Both the position numbers and the translations under genes were made by a program. This document shows positions 7,865 to 14,211 of a stretch of DNA of 14,211 nt, piece after piece. The notes beneath the pieces were generated by a model, which was not told where the DNA came from, searched no databases, and saw only the letters and a list, made by a program, of their open reading frames with translations. The DNA is taken from contig JBPBQZ010000027.1 of NCBI GenBank assembly GCA_050955105.1, positions 1 to 14,211 of the forward strand, read 5' to 3'. The stretch is from JBPBQZ01 sp050955105 (GTDB lineage Bacteria; Pseudomonadota; Gammaproteobacteria; Burkholderiales; Burkholderiaceae). Position 1 is the first letter of the stretch, and the number at the start of each line of letters is the position of its first letter.

Positions 7865-7940
7865 CGGTGCCGCTGACCGGAATCGAACTGGTGACCTTCG
7901 CATTACGAATGCGCTGCTCTACCAACTGAGCTACAGCGGC
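7865..7940 (-). tRNA. thrW: tRNA-Thr (anticodon CGU)
   Basis: The minus strand folds as a full cloverleaf: acceptor GCCGCTG/CAGCGGC, D arm GCTC/GAGC with AGTTGGTA, anticodon loop TTCGTAA (anticodon CGU, reads ACG) and T loop TTCGATT. The anticodon arm from GCAGCGCA to TGCGAAGG is the same as I recall for E. coli thrW, including the G27-A43 non-pair. Two oddities: the T stem ACCAG/CCGGT has an A52-C62 mismatch, and the encoded 3' end after discriminator A is CCG, not CCA, so the CCA tail must be made or repaired by the CCA-adding enzyme. If the tail is not counted the gene ends at 7868. The gene symbol is by analogy. Confidence 0.95.
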
Positions 7941-7986
7941 GAAACCTAAAAACTCGTTGAATCCGTGTCTGACTGCCTAACGGAGC

Positions 7987-8009
7987 CCGCAATTATATCC
8001 GCATTGCGG
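7987..8009 (-). promoter_or_regulatory. Promoter -10 of tRNA-Thr within an inverted repeat
   Basis: A perfect minus-strand TATAAT (7997-7992) is followed by the GC-rich discriminator TGCGGGC, a pattern linked to stringent control of tRNA genes, and would start transcription near 7985, about 45 bases before the tRNA. The -35 is poor (TTCCCT at 18-base spacing). CCGCAAT (7987-7993) and ATTGCGG (8003-8009) are a perfect inverted pair around the -10. Confidence 0.5.
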
Positions 8010-8072
8010 ACGAAGAGGGAAGTCCCACGTGCGCGCGATTTGTCAGGCCGCCGCGGCCAGTCGATCAAGTCT

Positions 8073-9077
8073 CTACGCCTGTTCGCGGTGATACCGCGTC
8101 ACCCGATCCACTTCATTCTTCGAGCCGAGAAACACCGCAATCCGCTCATGCAACTTGCGCGGCACCACGTCGAGAATGCGCTGCTTGCCGTTAGTCGCCG
8201 CGCCGCCCGCCTGCTCGACGATAAATGCCATCGGGTTCGCCTCATACATCAGCCGCAGCTTGCCTGGCTTGTCCGGGTCGCGCGCATCCGCCGGGTACAT
8301 GAAGATGCCGCCGCGCGACAAGATACGGTGCACGTCGGCCACCATGGAAGCCACCCAGCGGGTATTGAAGTCGGCCTGCCGCGGCCCATCAGCGCCCGCC
8401 AGCAACTCGTCGACATAACGCTTGACCGGCGGAAACCAATGCCGCGCGTTCGACGCATTGATCGCGTATTCACGCGTCTCTGGCGGAATCTTGATGTCTT
8501 GCTGCGTGAGCACCCACGAGCCGAGTTCGCGATCCAGCGTGAAGCCGTTTACGCCATGGCCGGTGGTGAGCACCAGCGTAGTTTGTGGTCCATACACCGC
8601 ATAGCCAGCCGCTACCTGCTGCGTGCCCGGTTGCAAAAACGATTGCTCGCTGGGCGTTTGGTCGGGGCAACGCAAGACCGAAAAGATCGTACCGATCGAT
8701 ACGTTGACGTCGATGTTGGACGAGCCATCGAGCGGATCGAACAACAGCAGATATTCGCCTTTCGGATAGCGGTTGGGAATCGGATGGATTTCTTCCATTT
8801 CTTCCGACGCCATGGCTGCCAGGTTGCCGCCCCATTCGTTCGCTTCGAGCAGGATCTCATTCGAGATAACGTCGAGTTTCTTCTGCACTTCGCCTTGCAC
8901 GTTTTCACTGCCGGCGCTGCCCAGCACGCCGCCCAGCGCGCCTTTGCTGACGTTGAAGCCGATCACCTTGCAGGCGCGCGCCACCACTTCGAGCAGCAGC
9001 CGCAGGTCGGCCGGAATGTTGCTGTGAGCGCGCTGCTGCTCAATCAGGTATTGCGTGAGAGTGGTGCGTTGGGGCAT
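8073..9077 (-). CDS. fbp: Fructose-1,6-bisphosphatase, class I
   Basis: A 334-residue enzyme, the usual length for class I FBPase. It removes the 1-phosphate of fructose 1,6-bisphosphate in gluconeogenesis and, in autotrophs, the Calvin cycle; it is cytoplasmic and magnesium-dependent. Metal-binding motifs are SEE at 91-93 and FDPLDGSSN at 113-121, with a further Glu279 in MYEANPMAF. Other landmarks are QGEVQKKLDVISNE, GYAVYGPQTTLVLTTGHGVNGF and the C-terminal GKQRILDVVPRKLHERIAVFLGS without the 20-residue extensions of regulated plant forms. The ATG has GGAG seven bases upstream. It is followed downstream by tRNA-Thr on the same strand after 132 bases, with no clear terminator between them. 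The gene upstream on the same strand is pepN, now 3.4 kb away across three intervening genes. Confidence 0.97.
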   Translation of the reverse strand: MPQRTTLTQYLIEQQRAHSNIPADLRLLLEVVARACKVIGFNVSKGALGGVLGSAGSENVQGEVQKKLDVISNEILLEANEWGGNLAAMASEEMEEIHPIPNRYPKGEYLLLFDPLDGSSNIDVNVSIGTIFSVLRCPDQTPSEQSFLQPGTQQVAAGYAVYGPQTTLVLTTGHGVNGFTLDRELGSWVLTQQDIKIPPETREYAINASNARHWFPPVKRYVDELLAGADGPRQADFNTRWVASMVADVHRILSRGGIFMYPADARDPDKPGKLRLMYEANPMAFIVEQAGGAATNGKQRILDVVPRKLHERIAVFLGSKNEVDRVTRYHREQA

Positions 9078-9396
9078 CGATGGCTCCGCGGGTCATTTGG
9101 AATCAGGTGAGAAGTCGAATCGGCAGGCCGGCCGATCTGTCAACGAGACAATTCTTAAGCGAATTCTACATGGACGCGGTGTTAACCCTGGCTTTTTGCG
9201 CGCCATATTGCGCACGGCGAGCAGGAGGTGCCTCCCGTTCCGGGTGGATCGGCAGCTTGGCGAATCCTCGCGGCGATGCGCGACCGGCCCGCGCTGCCAG
9301 GGCGCTAGTCAATCTAGTATGCTGTCGCCCACCACAAATATCGAGATGAATGCCTGCTTGCGGCGCGCCGGCAATCTTGAAAATGGAGACGACACG
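9078..9396. other. Divergent intergenic region between fbp and the lldD-like gene
   Basis: This 319-base gap holds the promoters of both neighbours. For fbp, a perfect minus-strand -35 TTGACA lies at 9143-9138, but the hexamer 17 bases further (ATTCGA) is a poor -10. An inverted pair ATCGG/CCGAT spans 9119-9136. For the lldD-like gene, CTGCCA at 9294-9299 and TATGCT at 9318-9323 are 18 bases apart, with a CTAGT direct repeat at 9305-9309 and 9314-9318 overlapping the -10 region. No gene or RNA with clear structure was recognised. Confidence 0.4.
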
Positions 9397-10602
9397 ATGG
9401 CGCAGGCTGCCTCGGTTTCGGACTGGCGAGAACGTGCCAGGCGGCGGCTGCCGCGAATGCTGTTCGAGTACATTGATGGCGGCGCCTATGACGAAGTGAG
9501 CCTGCGTCGCAACGTCGATTCGTTTCAGCGCGTTACCCTGCGACAACGGGTGCTGACCGATGTATCGCAGCTACAGCTTGGCGCGGAATTATTCGGCCAG
9601 CAATTGGCAATGCCCGTGGTACTGGCGCCGGTGGGCATGAGCGGCTTGTTCGGACGGCGCGGCGAAGTGGCGGGCGCGCGCGCGGCGGAAGCCGCTGGCA
9701 TTCAAATGTGCTTGTCGACCATGAGCGTATGTTCGATCGAGGAAGTGCAGGCCAGTGTGACGCGGCCGACCTGGTTCCAGCTCTACATGATTCGCGATCG
9801 TGGCTTTATGATCGAGATGCTGCGGCGCGCGCAGGCGGCGGCCGCACCGGTGCTGGTGTTTACTGTGGATTTGCCCGTCACCGGCGCGCGCTATCGCGAT
9901 ATTCGCAGTGGCCTGTCGGGCAAGCGTTCGCTGGTCGATTCGATGCGCATCGGCCTCGACACCATGGCACACCCGTCGTGGGTCTGGAACGTCGGCGTGA
10001 AAGGTCGTCCGCATAGCTTCGGCAACGTCGAACCAGCCATGAAGGCAAGCGGTGAAACTGACTACATTCGCTGGATCGCCGGCAATTTCGATCCCAGTGT
10101 TAGTTGGCGCGACCTGGCGTGGGTGCGCGAGCGCTGGGACGGCCCGATCGTCATCAAGGGCATACTCGACGCCGACGATGCGCGCATGGCGGTGGCCGAG
10201 GGCGTCGACGGCATCGTGGTGTCGAATCATGGGGGTCGCCAACTGGACGGTGTGCCCGCCACCATCGATGCACTGCCGGCGATTGCCGATGCGGTCGGCG
10301 ATGCGCTGACTCTAATGCTGGACGGGGGCGTGCGGTCTGGGCTCGACCTGCTGAAGGCCTTGGCGCTCGGCGCCAAGGGCGTGATGCTGGGGCGTGCCTG
10401 GGCTTATGCGCTGGCGGGCGGTGGAGGCGCTGGCGTGAGCGCGATGCTGGCCACGGTGCGTCACGAATTGCAGGTGGCGATGATGTTGACGGGCTGCACG
10501 GACCTGCGCCAGGCCAACCCCTCTTTGCTGGTCGACAATGCGCAGCGCTATGCCGCCGATCACGCCGGTGCGCCGCAACCATTCAACGGAGCGATGCGAT
10601 GA
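9397..10602 (+). CDS. lldD: L-lactate dehydrogenase (FMN-dependent, LldD type) or close 2-hydroxy acid dehydrogenase
   Basis: A 401-residue FMN alpha-hydroxy acid dehydrogenase that lines up along its whole length with E. coli LldD (396 residues): FEYIDGGAYDEVSLRRN at 23-39, APVGMSGLFGRRGEV, CLSTMSVCSIEEV, WFQLYMIRDRGF, VFTVDLPVTGARYRD, GRPHSFGN, FDPSVSWRDL and WDGPIVIKGILDADDA. The active site SNHGGRQLD contains the base His278 and substrate-binding Arg281. The family oxidises L-lactate (or another L-2-hydroxy acid) to the 2-oxo acid and feeds electrons to quinone at the inner face of the membrane. The frame is open far upstream, but the ATG at 9397 has GGAG eight bases before it and gives the normal N-terminus. 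The next gene overlaps it by ATGA. No lactate permease or LldR regulator is in the window, so the substrate may not be lactate. Confidence 0.9.
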   Translation: MAQAASVSDWRERARRRLPRMLFEYIDGGAYDEVSLRRNVDSFQRVTLRQRVLTDVSQLQLGAELFGQQLAMPVVLAPVGMSGLFGRRGEVAGARAAEAAGIQMCLSTMSVCSIEEVQASVTRPTWFQLYMIRDRGFMIEMLRRAQAAAAPVLVFTVDLPVTGARYRDIRSGLSGKRSLVDSMRIGLDTMAHPSWVWNVGVKGRPHSFGNVEPAMKASGETDYIRWIAGNFDPSVSWRDLAWVRERWDGPIVIKGILDADDARMAVAEGVDGIVVSNHGGRQLDGVPATIDALPAIADAVGDALTLMLDGGVRSGLDLLKALALGAKGVMLGRAWAYALAGGGGAGVSAMLATVRHELQVAMMLTGCTDLRQANPSLLVDNAQRYAADHAGAPQPFNGAMR

Positions 10603-11579
10603 AGATCTGTGTTTTTGGGGCCGGCGCGATCGGCGGCCATTTGGCATTCCAATTGGCGCAGGCCGGCGCCGAGGTTTCGGTGGTGGTGCGCGGCGATAAC
10701 CTCACGGCGATACGGCGCGATGGCCTGATCCTGCGCACGGAGGCGGGCGAACGCTCGTGCAGGGTGGCGGCCAGCGACGATGCGCGCGAGCTGGGTCCGC
10801 AAGAGTTGGTGCTGGTAACGGTGAAGGCGCCGGCGCTGCCGCAGATCGCGCAGTCGATGGTGCCGCTGCTGGACGCGGAAACGCCGGTGCTGTTCGTCAC
10901 CAATGGCATTCCATGGTGGTATTACTACCAGCACGGCGGCCCGCTCGATGGTACGCGCCTGCCGCGCGTCGACCCGGGCGATGCGGTGTGGAACGCCGTG
11001 GGGCCGCAGCGCGCGATCGGCGGCATTGCGATGAGCGCTTGCACGGTCGTGGCGCCGGGCGTGGTGGAGGTGAAGGGCGGTGAGCGACCGATGGTGCTGG
11101 GCGAGCCGAACGGCGTGCTCACGCCACGCGTCGAACGCATTGCCGCCCTGCTGCGCCAGGCCGGATTTCCGACCGAAGTCACCGAGCGCATCCGCGACCG
11201 TATCTGGGCGAAGCTGTTGATGAACCTCGGCTCAGGACCGATGGCCGTGCTGGCGCCGGTGCCCTTGCAGCAATTGTTTGCCGAAGCGCCATGCCTGGAC
11301 GCGCGGTACCGAATCTTCGCCGAAGGTCAGGCGATTGCCGAAGCGATGGGTTGCAGGGTGGACGTGGATGTCGATGCGACGACGCGGCAGGCGCAAGGCT
11401 CGGCGCACATCCCAAGCATTGCACAAGACGTTTTGCGGGGACGCATGCTGGAACTGGACGCGATGTTCCGCGTACCGCTGGAGATGGGGCGCGCCAAAGG
11501 CGTGTCGACGCCGACGCTGGATTTGCTGGTGACGCTGGCGATGCTGAAGGCGCGGGCGGCGGGAATTTACGACGGATAG
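10599..11579 (+). CDS. Ketopantoate reductase (ApbA/PanE)-family 2-oxo acid reductase
   Basis: A 326-residue enzyme of the 2-dehydropantoate 2-reductase family. The N-terminal Rossmann domain begins KICVFGAGAIGG (GxGxxG at 7-12), with VRGDN at 30-34 where NADPH-binding family members have a basic residue, and VTVKAPAL at 73-80. NG at 102-103 begins NGIPWWYYY. The C-terminal helical domain carries RIWAKLLMN with Lys205 as the expected catalytic lysine, then IPSIAQDVLRGRMLELD. PanE reduces ketopantoate to D-pantoate with NADPH. This copy begins inside the stop codon of the lldD-like gene (ATGA overlap, GGAG 7 bases upstream), so it is translated with that gene, which argues for a role on a 2-oxo acid made by it rather than in pantothenate synthesis. 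The aromatic IPWWYYY segment is unlike E. coli PanE as I recall it. The true substrate is not known. Confidence 0.88.
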   Translation: MKICVFGAGAIGGHLAFQLAQAGAEVSVVVRGDNLTAIRRDGLILRTEAGERSCRVAASDDARELGPQELVLVTVKAPALPQIAQSMVPLLDAETPVLFVTNGIPWWYYYQHGGPLDGTRLPRVDPGDAVWNAVGPQRAIGGIAMSACTVVAPGVVEVKGGERPMVLGEPNGVLTPRVERIAALLRQAGFPTEVTERIRDRIWAKLLMNLGSGPMAVLAPVPLQQLFAEAPCLDARYRIFAEGQAIAEAMGCRVDVDVDATTRQAQGSAHIPSIAQDVLRGRMLELDAMFRVPLEMGRAKGVSTPTLDLLVTLAMLKARAAGIYDG

Positions 11580-11599
11580 GAGGCCGATGCTGCGCCTCC
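11579..11599 (+). terminator. Possible terminator after the reductase gene
   Basis: GGAGGC and GCCTCC form a 6-bp GC-rich stem around a 9-base loop, starting at the last base of the reductase stop codon. On the plus strand GCCGCCCTTTCT follows, a weak T-rich tail. It fills part of the 44-base gap between two convergent genes. Confidence 0.4.
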
Positions 11600-11623
11600 G
11601 CCGCCCTTTCTGGCCAGCCTGGC

Positions 11624-12418
11624 TCAGTCGCGGAAGCTCGAGTCGGTACGGTCGAGCTGACGCAGCAACGCTTCCCATTCCATGGCGCCGCTCCAGGTAC
11701 CCATCTTGGCTTCGTTGCCCTGACGCTCGACCGTGGGTGGCCCGAGCACGCGCGCCGTCTTCAGCATTGATTCTTCGCTCGGCATGTGCAGCGGCGCTTG
11801 CATCGACAGCACGTCGACTTGCACCTTGCAGGCGTTTTCGAGGCGCTGCATCAGCAGAAATGCTTCGCCGACGGTACGCCCGCAGGTGAGCGCGCCATGG
11901 TTGCGCAACAGCATGACGTCGGTGGTGCCGAGATCTTCGACCAGGCGCACGCGCTCGTCGGGCTCGACTGCCGGGCCTTCGAAATCGTGATAGCTGATGC
12001 GTCCGTAGAAACGCAGCGACGCCTGCGTCAAGGGCATCAAACCTTGTTCGAGGCACGACACGGCCATATTGGCGCGCGTGTGAGTGTGGATCACGCATTC
12101 GACATCGTGCCGCGCCGCATGCACGGCGCTGTGAATCACGTAGCCGGCGTGATTGATGCCGTATTTGGTCGCCGGCTTTTGCAGGATGTTGCCGTCGAGA
12201 TCGATCTTGTGCAGGCTCGACGCTGTGATCTCCTCATACAGCATGCCGTAGGGATTGATCAGGAATTCGTCGGCGGTGCCCGGCACGCGTGCGGTGATGT
12301 GGTTGTACACCAGGTCGCTCATGCCGTAGCGCGCAATCAGCCTGTAGCAGGCGGCTACGTCGACGCGGGTTTGCCATTCCCGCTCGTCGACCTGGCTTTT
12401 CAGGGACTCGATTTTCAT
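11624..12418 (-). CDS. Class II aldolase/adducin-family protein
   Basis: A 264-residue soluble protein with the class II aldolase fold over about residues 18-210. The zinc ligands expected from FucA are present: His111 and His113 in VIHTHTRANMAVS and His174 in LLRNHGALTCG. Other family marks are YNHITARVPG, FLINPYGMLYEEI and GEAFLLMQRLENAC. The residue aligned with the catalytic acid of FucA (Glu73, in the pattern SEWxxH) is Gly92 in HAGYVIH, so ordinary retro-aldol chemistry by that residue is doubtful; this is typical of the adducin-like branch, whose reactions are mostly undefined. The ATG is preceded by AGGA about 8-9 bases upstream. It converges with the lldD-reductase pair and follows pepN on the same strand after 116 bases. 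An aldolase, decarboxylase or epimerase role in a hydroxy-acid pathway is possible but unproven. Confidence 0.88.
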   Translation of the reverse strand: MKIESLKSQVDEREWQTRVDVAACYRLIARYGMSDLVYNHITARVPGTADEFLINPYGMLYEEITASSLHKIDLDGNILQKPATKYGINHAGYVIHSAVHAARHDVECVIHTHTRANMAVSCLEQGLMPLTQASLRFYGRISYHDFEGPAVEPDERVRLVEDLGTTDVMLLRNHGALTCGRTVGEAFLLMQRLENACKVQVDVLSMQAPLHMPSEESMLKTARVLGPPTVERQGNEAKMGTWSGAMEWEALLRQLDRTDSSFRD

Positions 12419-12470
12419 TTTTGGATCCTGTAGGGGGCCGGGGGTTACAACTGTCTCTCGGAATGATTTT

Positions 12471-12520
12471 AGGCGATGATCGCAATTTGTGGATTATCAA
12501 TTCGCAGATCGTAATCGCCT
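12471..12520. repeat. Long imperfect inverted repeat upstream of the aldolase gene
   Basis: The left arm AGGCGATGATCGCAATT (12471-12487) matches the reverse complement of the right arm (12499-12520) in four blocks: AGGCGAT, GATC, GC and AATT. An 11-base loop lies between the arms, and small insertions occur only in the right arm. It sits between pepN's stop and the aldolase start. Neither strand has a T tract after it, so it is more likely an operator or mRNA structure than a terminator. Confidence 0.4.
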
Positions 12521-12534
12521 AGTAAGTTGCCGCA

Positions 12535-14211
12535 TCAAGCCAGTGCCTTGCCCACTACTTCCAGTACATCTTTCGATTTCGCCTGTGCGGCCACTTGCTG
12601 CAATGCCGCATGCATCGAATCGCGCAGCGCCGGCGTGAACTTGCGCCAGCGTTCGAGCGAGCGCGCCAGGCGCGCGGCCACTTGCGGGTTCAAGGCGTCG
12701 AGCGCCAGCACCTGCTCGACCCAGAATGCGTGACCGGAACCGTCCGGCGCATGAAATTGCGACGGGTTGCCCGAGCAGAAGCTGAAGATCAGCGAGCGCG
12801 CGCGATTGGGATTGCGCAACTGAAACGCCGGATGCTGCATCAGCTTGCGCACCGCTTCGATGGTCGGTACACCGTTGTGCGGCGCTTGCATGGCCTGCAA
12901 TGCGAACCATTTGTCGATCACCAGCGCATCGCCCTCGAAGCGGTGATAGAAATCCTTGAGCGCTTCGACCGCGGCGGCGCCGCCCGCTTGCACCAGCGTG
13001 TTCAGCGCGGCCAGCCGATCCGTCATATTGTCGGCCACCTGGTATTGGTCGCTGGCGATCGTCGCGGCGATTGCGTCGCTGAAATCACTCACTTGATCGG
13101 CGGCATTCGAGCCGGCCGCCGCGGCGCCGGGGCCGCTTGCCAACTCGGCCAGATAGCCCAGTGCGAGGTTTTTCAGGCCGCGCCGGCCGGCATCCGCGGC
13201 TGTTGGTTGGTAAGGCGCTGGCGTGGCATTGGCTTCGATCACGGCCAGCCAGTCGGCGCGCAGGGCTAACGCGAGGCGCGCGCGCATGAAGCGGCGTGCG
13301 CGGTGTACGGCTGCCGGATCAGCCTGATCCATCAATTCGATCAGATAGGCCTCGGACGGCAGTGTCAGCACTTGTTCGCGATAGGCGGGCGCGAGCGACG
13401 TATCGCGCAACACCTGCCCGAAGGCCTCGGGAATCGCCGTGTCGAAGGTCAGCGGCGCAGCGCTGGCGGCCTGCCGTGCCAGGTTCAGCAGCGCGCGGGT
13501 TGCCAGTCGCTGTCCGGCTTCCCAGCGGTTGAACGGATCGCTGTCGTGGGCCAGCAGGAAAGTCAGCTGGGCGTCGCTGTAGTCGTAGTCGACGATTACC
13601 GGTGCCGAAAAATTGCGCAGCAAGGAGGGCAGCGGCGCTTCGGGCACATCGGTAAAACGGAAGGTCTGCCTGCGCTCGCGCAGATCCACTACGCGCGTGA
13701 TGGCGGCACCGGCCGCCGGGCGCTGGGACGTCGACGCCCGCGCCGTGTCACCGTCGAGGTGCAGCGGCAAGTCATGCCCATCGGCACCGAGCAATCCCAC
13801 CGCAAAGGGAATCCACAACGGGGCATCCGCGCGCGCCGCGGTCGCGTCGCCATGTGTCTGTTCTAGCGTCAGGTCGAACGTGCGCGCGGCAGCATCGTAA
13901 GCGGTGGTGACGGTAACGCGCGGCGTGCCCGCTTCGCTGTACCAGCGTTCGAATTGCGCGAGGTCGCGGTCATTGGCGTCGGCCATCGCCTGGCGGAAGT
14001 CGTCGCAGGTAACGGCCTGGCCATCATGGCGCTTGAAATAAAGATCCATGCCCTTGCGGAAGCCGTCGCGGCCGAACAGGGTTTGGTACAGGCGCACCAC
14101 TTCGGCGCCTTTTTCATAAATGGTGACGGTGTAGAAGTTGTTGATTTCGACATAGCTGTCGGGCCGCACCGGATGCGCCATTGGACCGGCATCTTCGGCG
14201 AACTGCACTTG
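12535..14211 (-). CDS. pepN: Aminopeptidase N (M1 family), C-terminal two thirds
   Basis: Partial gene: it runs off the right edge with 558 residues visible, ending at the stop at 12535-12537. The sequence follows E. coli PepN closely: FAEDAGPMAHPVRPDSYVEI, then NNFYTVTIYEKGAEVVRLY, whose Tyr in IYEKG is the transition-state tyrosine (Tyr381 in E. coli), DLYFKRHDGQAVTCDDFRQAM, RWYSEAGTPRVTV, the beta domain, and the helical C-terminal domain with NNMTDRLAALN, DKWFALQA, NPNRARSLIFSF and DGSGHAFWVEQVLALDALNP. The zinc site HEXXH lies upstream, outside the window. It is a cytoplasmic zinc exopeptidase that removes N-terminal residues from peptides in protein turnover. In many Burkholderia genomes, as I recall, fbp follows it directly; here three genes intervene. 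Confidence 0.97.
   Translation of the reverse strand, partial: QVQFAEDAGPMAHPVRPDSYVEINNFYTVTIYEKGAEVVRLYQTLFGRDGFRKGMDLYFKRHDGQAVTCDDFRQAMADANDRDLAQFERWYSEAGTPRVTVTTAYDAAARTFDLTLEQTHGDATAARADAPLWIPFAVGLLGADGHDLPLHLDGDTARASTSQRPAAGAAITRVVDLRERRQTFRFTDVPEAPLPSLLRNFSAPVIVDYDYSDAQLTFLLAHDSDPFNRWEAGQRLATRALLNLARQAASAAPLTFDTAIPEAFGQVLRDTSLAPAYREQVLTLPSEAYLIELMDQADPAAVHRARRFMRARLALALRADWLAVIEANATPAPYQPTAADAGRRGLKNLALGYLAELASGPGAAAAGSNAADQVSDFSDAIAATIASDQYQVADNMTDRLAALNTLVQAGGAAAVEALKDFYHRFEGDALVIDKWFALQAMQAPHNGVPTIEAVRKLMQHPAFQLRNPNRARSLIFSFCSGNPSQFHAPDGSGHAFWVEQVLALDALNPQVAARLARSLERWRKFTPALRDSMHAALQQVAAQAKSKDVLEVVGKALA

Noticed and set aside
7753..7940. tRNA-Thr 3' end as an integration site for a genomic island containing the efflux, AraC and SDR genes
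   Set aside because: No integrase and no duplicate of the tRNA 3' end was found in the window; the only match noticed is about 10 bases inside the cytochrome gene near 915, as expected by chance.
8046..8058. GGCCGCCGCGGCC palindrome just after fbp as its terminator
   Set aside because: The arms leave only one base for a loop and no T tract follows on the minus strand.
7965..9110. 381-codon open frame on the plus strand opposite fbp
   Set aside because: It is wholly antisense to the fbp coding region and rich in Arg/His; no family pattern.
9055..9396. N-terminal extension of the lldD-like protein by 114 residues
   Set aside because: The extension has no match to LldD and would run through the fbp promoter region. 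The ATG at 9397 has a ribosome site and the family N-terminus.
10104..10598. Upstream extension of the reductase frame into the lldD-like gene, which would add 165 residues
   Set aside because: The added part is a shadow of lldD. The ATGA overlap with GGAG upstream marks the true start at 10599.
11232..12098. 288-codon minus-strand frame overlapping the reductase and aldolase genes
   Set aside because: Shadow frame with an Arg/His-rich translation, conflicting with two firm genes.

Overview
The window looks like chromosomal DNA of a Burkholderiaceae beta-proteobacterium (Burkholderia, Paraburkholderia or Caballeronia type). It is GC-rich and dense with genes. The closest relatives I recognise for the proteins (PepN, class I Fbp, LldD, DHA2 pumps, small LysE exporters) fit that group. 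The genus is inferred from memory of protein families, not from a search.

Layout, left to right. Positions 1-443 hold the 3' end of a DHA2-type drug efflux pump. Positions 575-1991 hold a two-gene operon: a four-helix b-type cytochrome and a small molybdopterin oxidoreductase with a Tat-lipoprotein signal. Together they look like a membrane/periplasm redox pair. On the minus strand follow a LysE-family exporter (2026-2655) and a cofactor-free haloperoxidase-type alpha/beta hydrolase (2777-3607). Divergent from the hydrolase are a MarR regulator (3800-4243) and a complete DHA2 efflux pump (4357-5784), a typical regulator-plus-pump pair. Next is a divergent AraC regulator / SDR oxidoreductase pair (5881-7752).

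A tRNA-Thr(CGU) gene on the minus strand (7865-7940) has its own promoter-like -10 element and a strong intrinsic terminator. It separates this accessory-looking stretch from fbp (fructose-1,6-bisphosphatase, 8073-9077, minus). At the right edge is the C-terminal two thirds of pepN (aminopeptidase N, minus). Between fbp and pepN lie three genes of apparent hydroxy-acid metabolism: an LldD-type FMN L-lactate dehydrogenase (9397-10602), a ketopantoate-reductase-like enzyme coupled to it by an ATGA overlap (10599-11579), and a convergent class II aldolase/adducin-like protein (11624-12418). As I recall, fbp and pepN are direct neighbours in many Burkholderia genomes, so this trio may be an inserted metabolic module.

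I found no CRISPR array, insertion sequence, integrase, phage gene, toxin-antitoxin or defence system. The parts most worth a second look are the molybdoenzyme/cytochrome pair, the lldD-reductase-aldolase module with its aldolase lacking the usual catalytic Glu, and the MarR promoter, which seems to start transcription exactly at the ATG.
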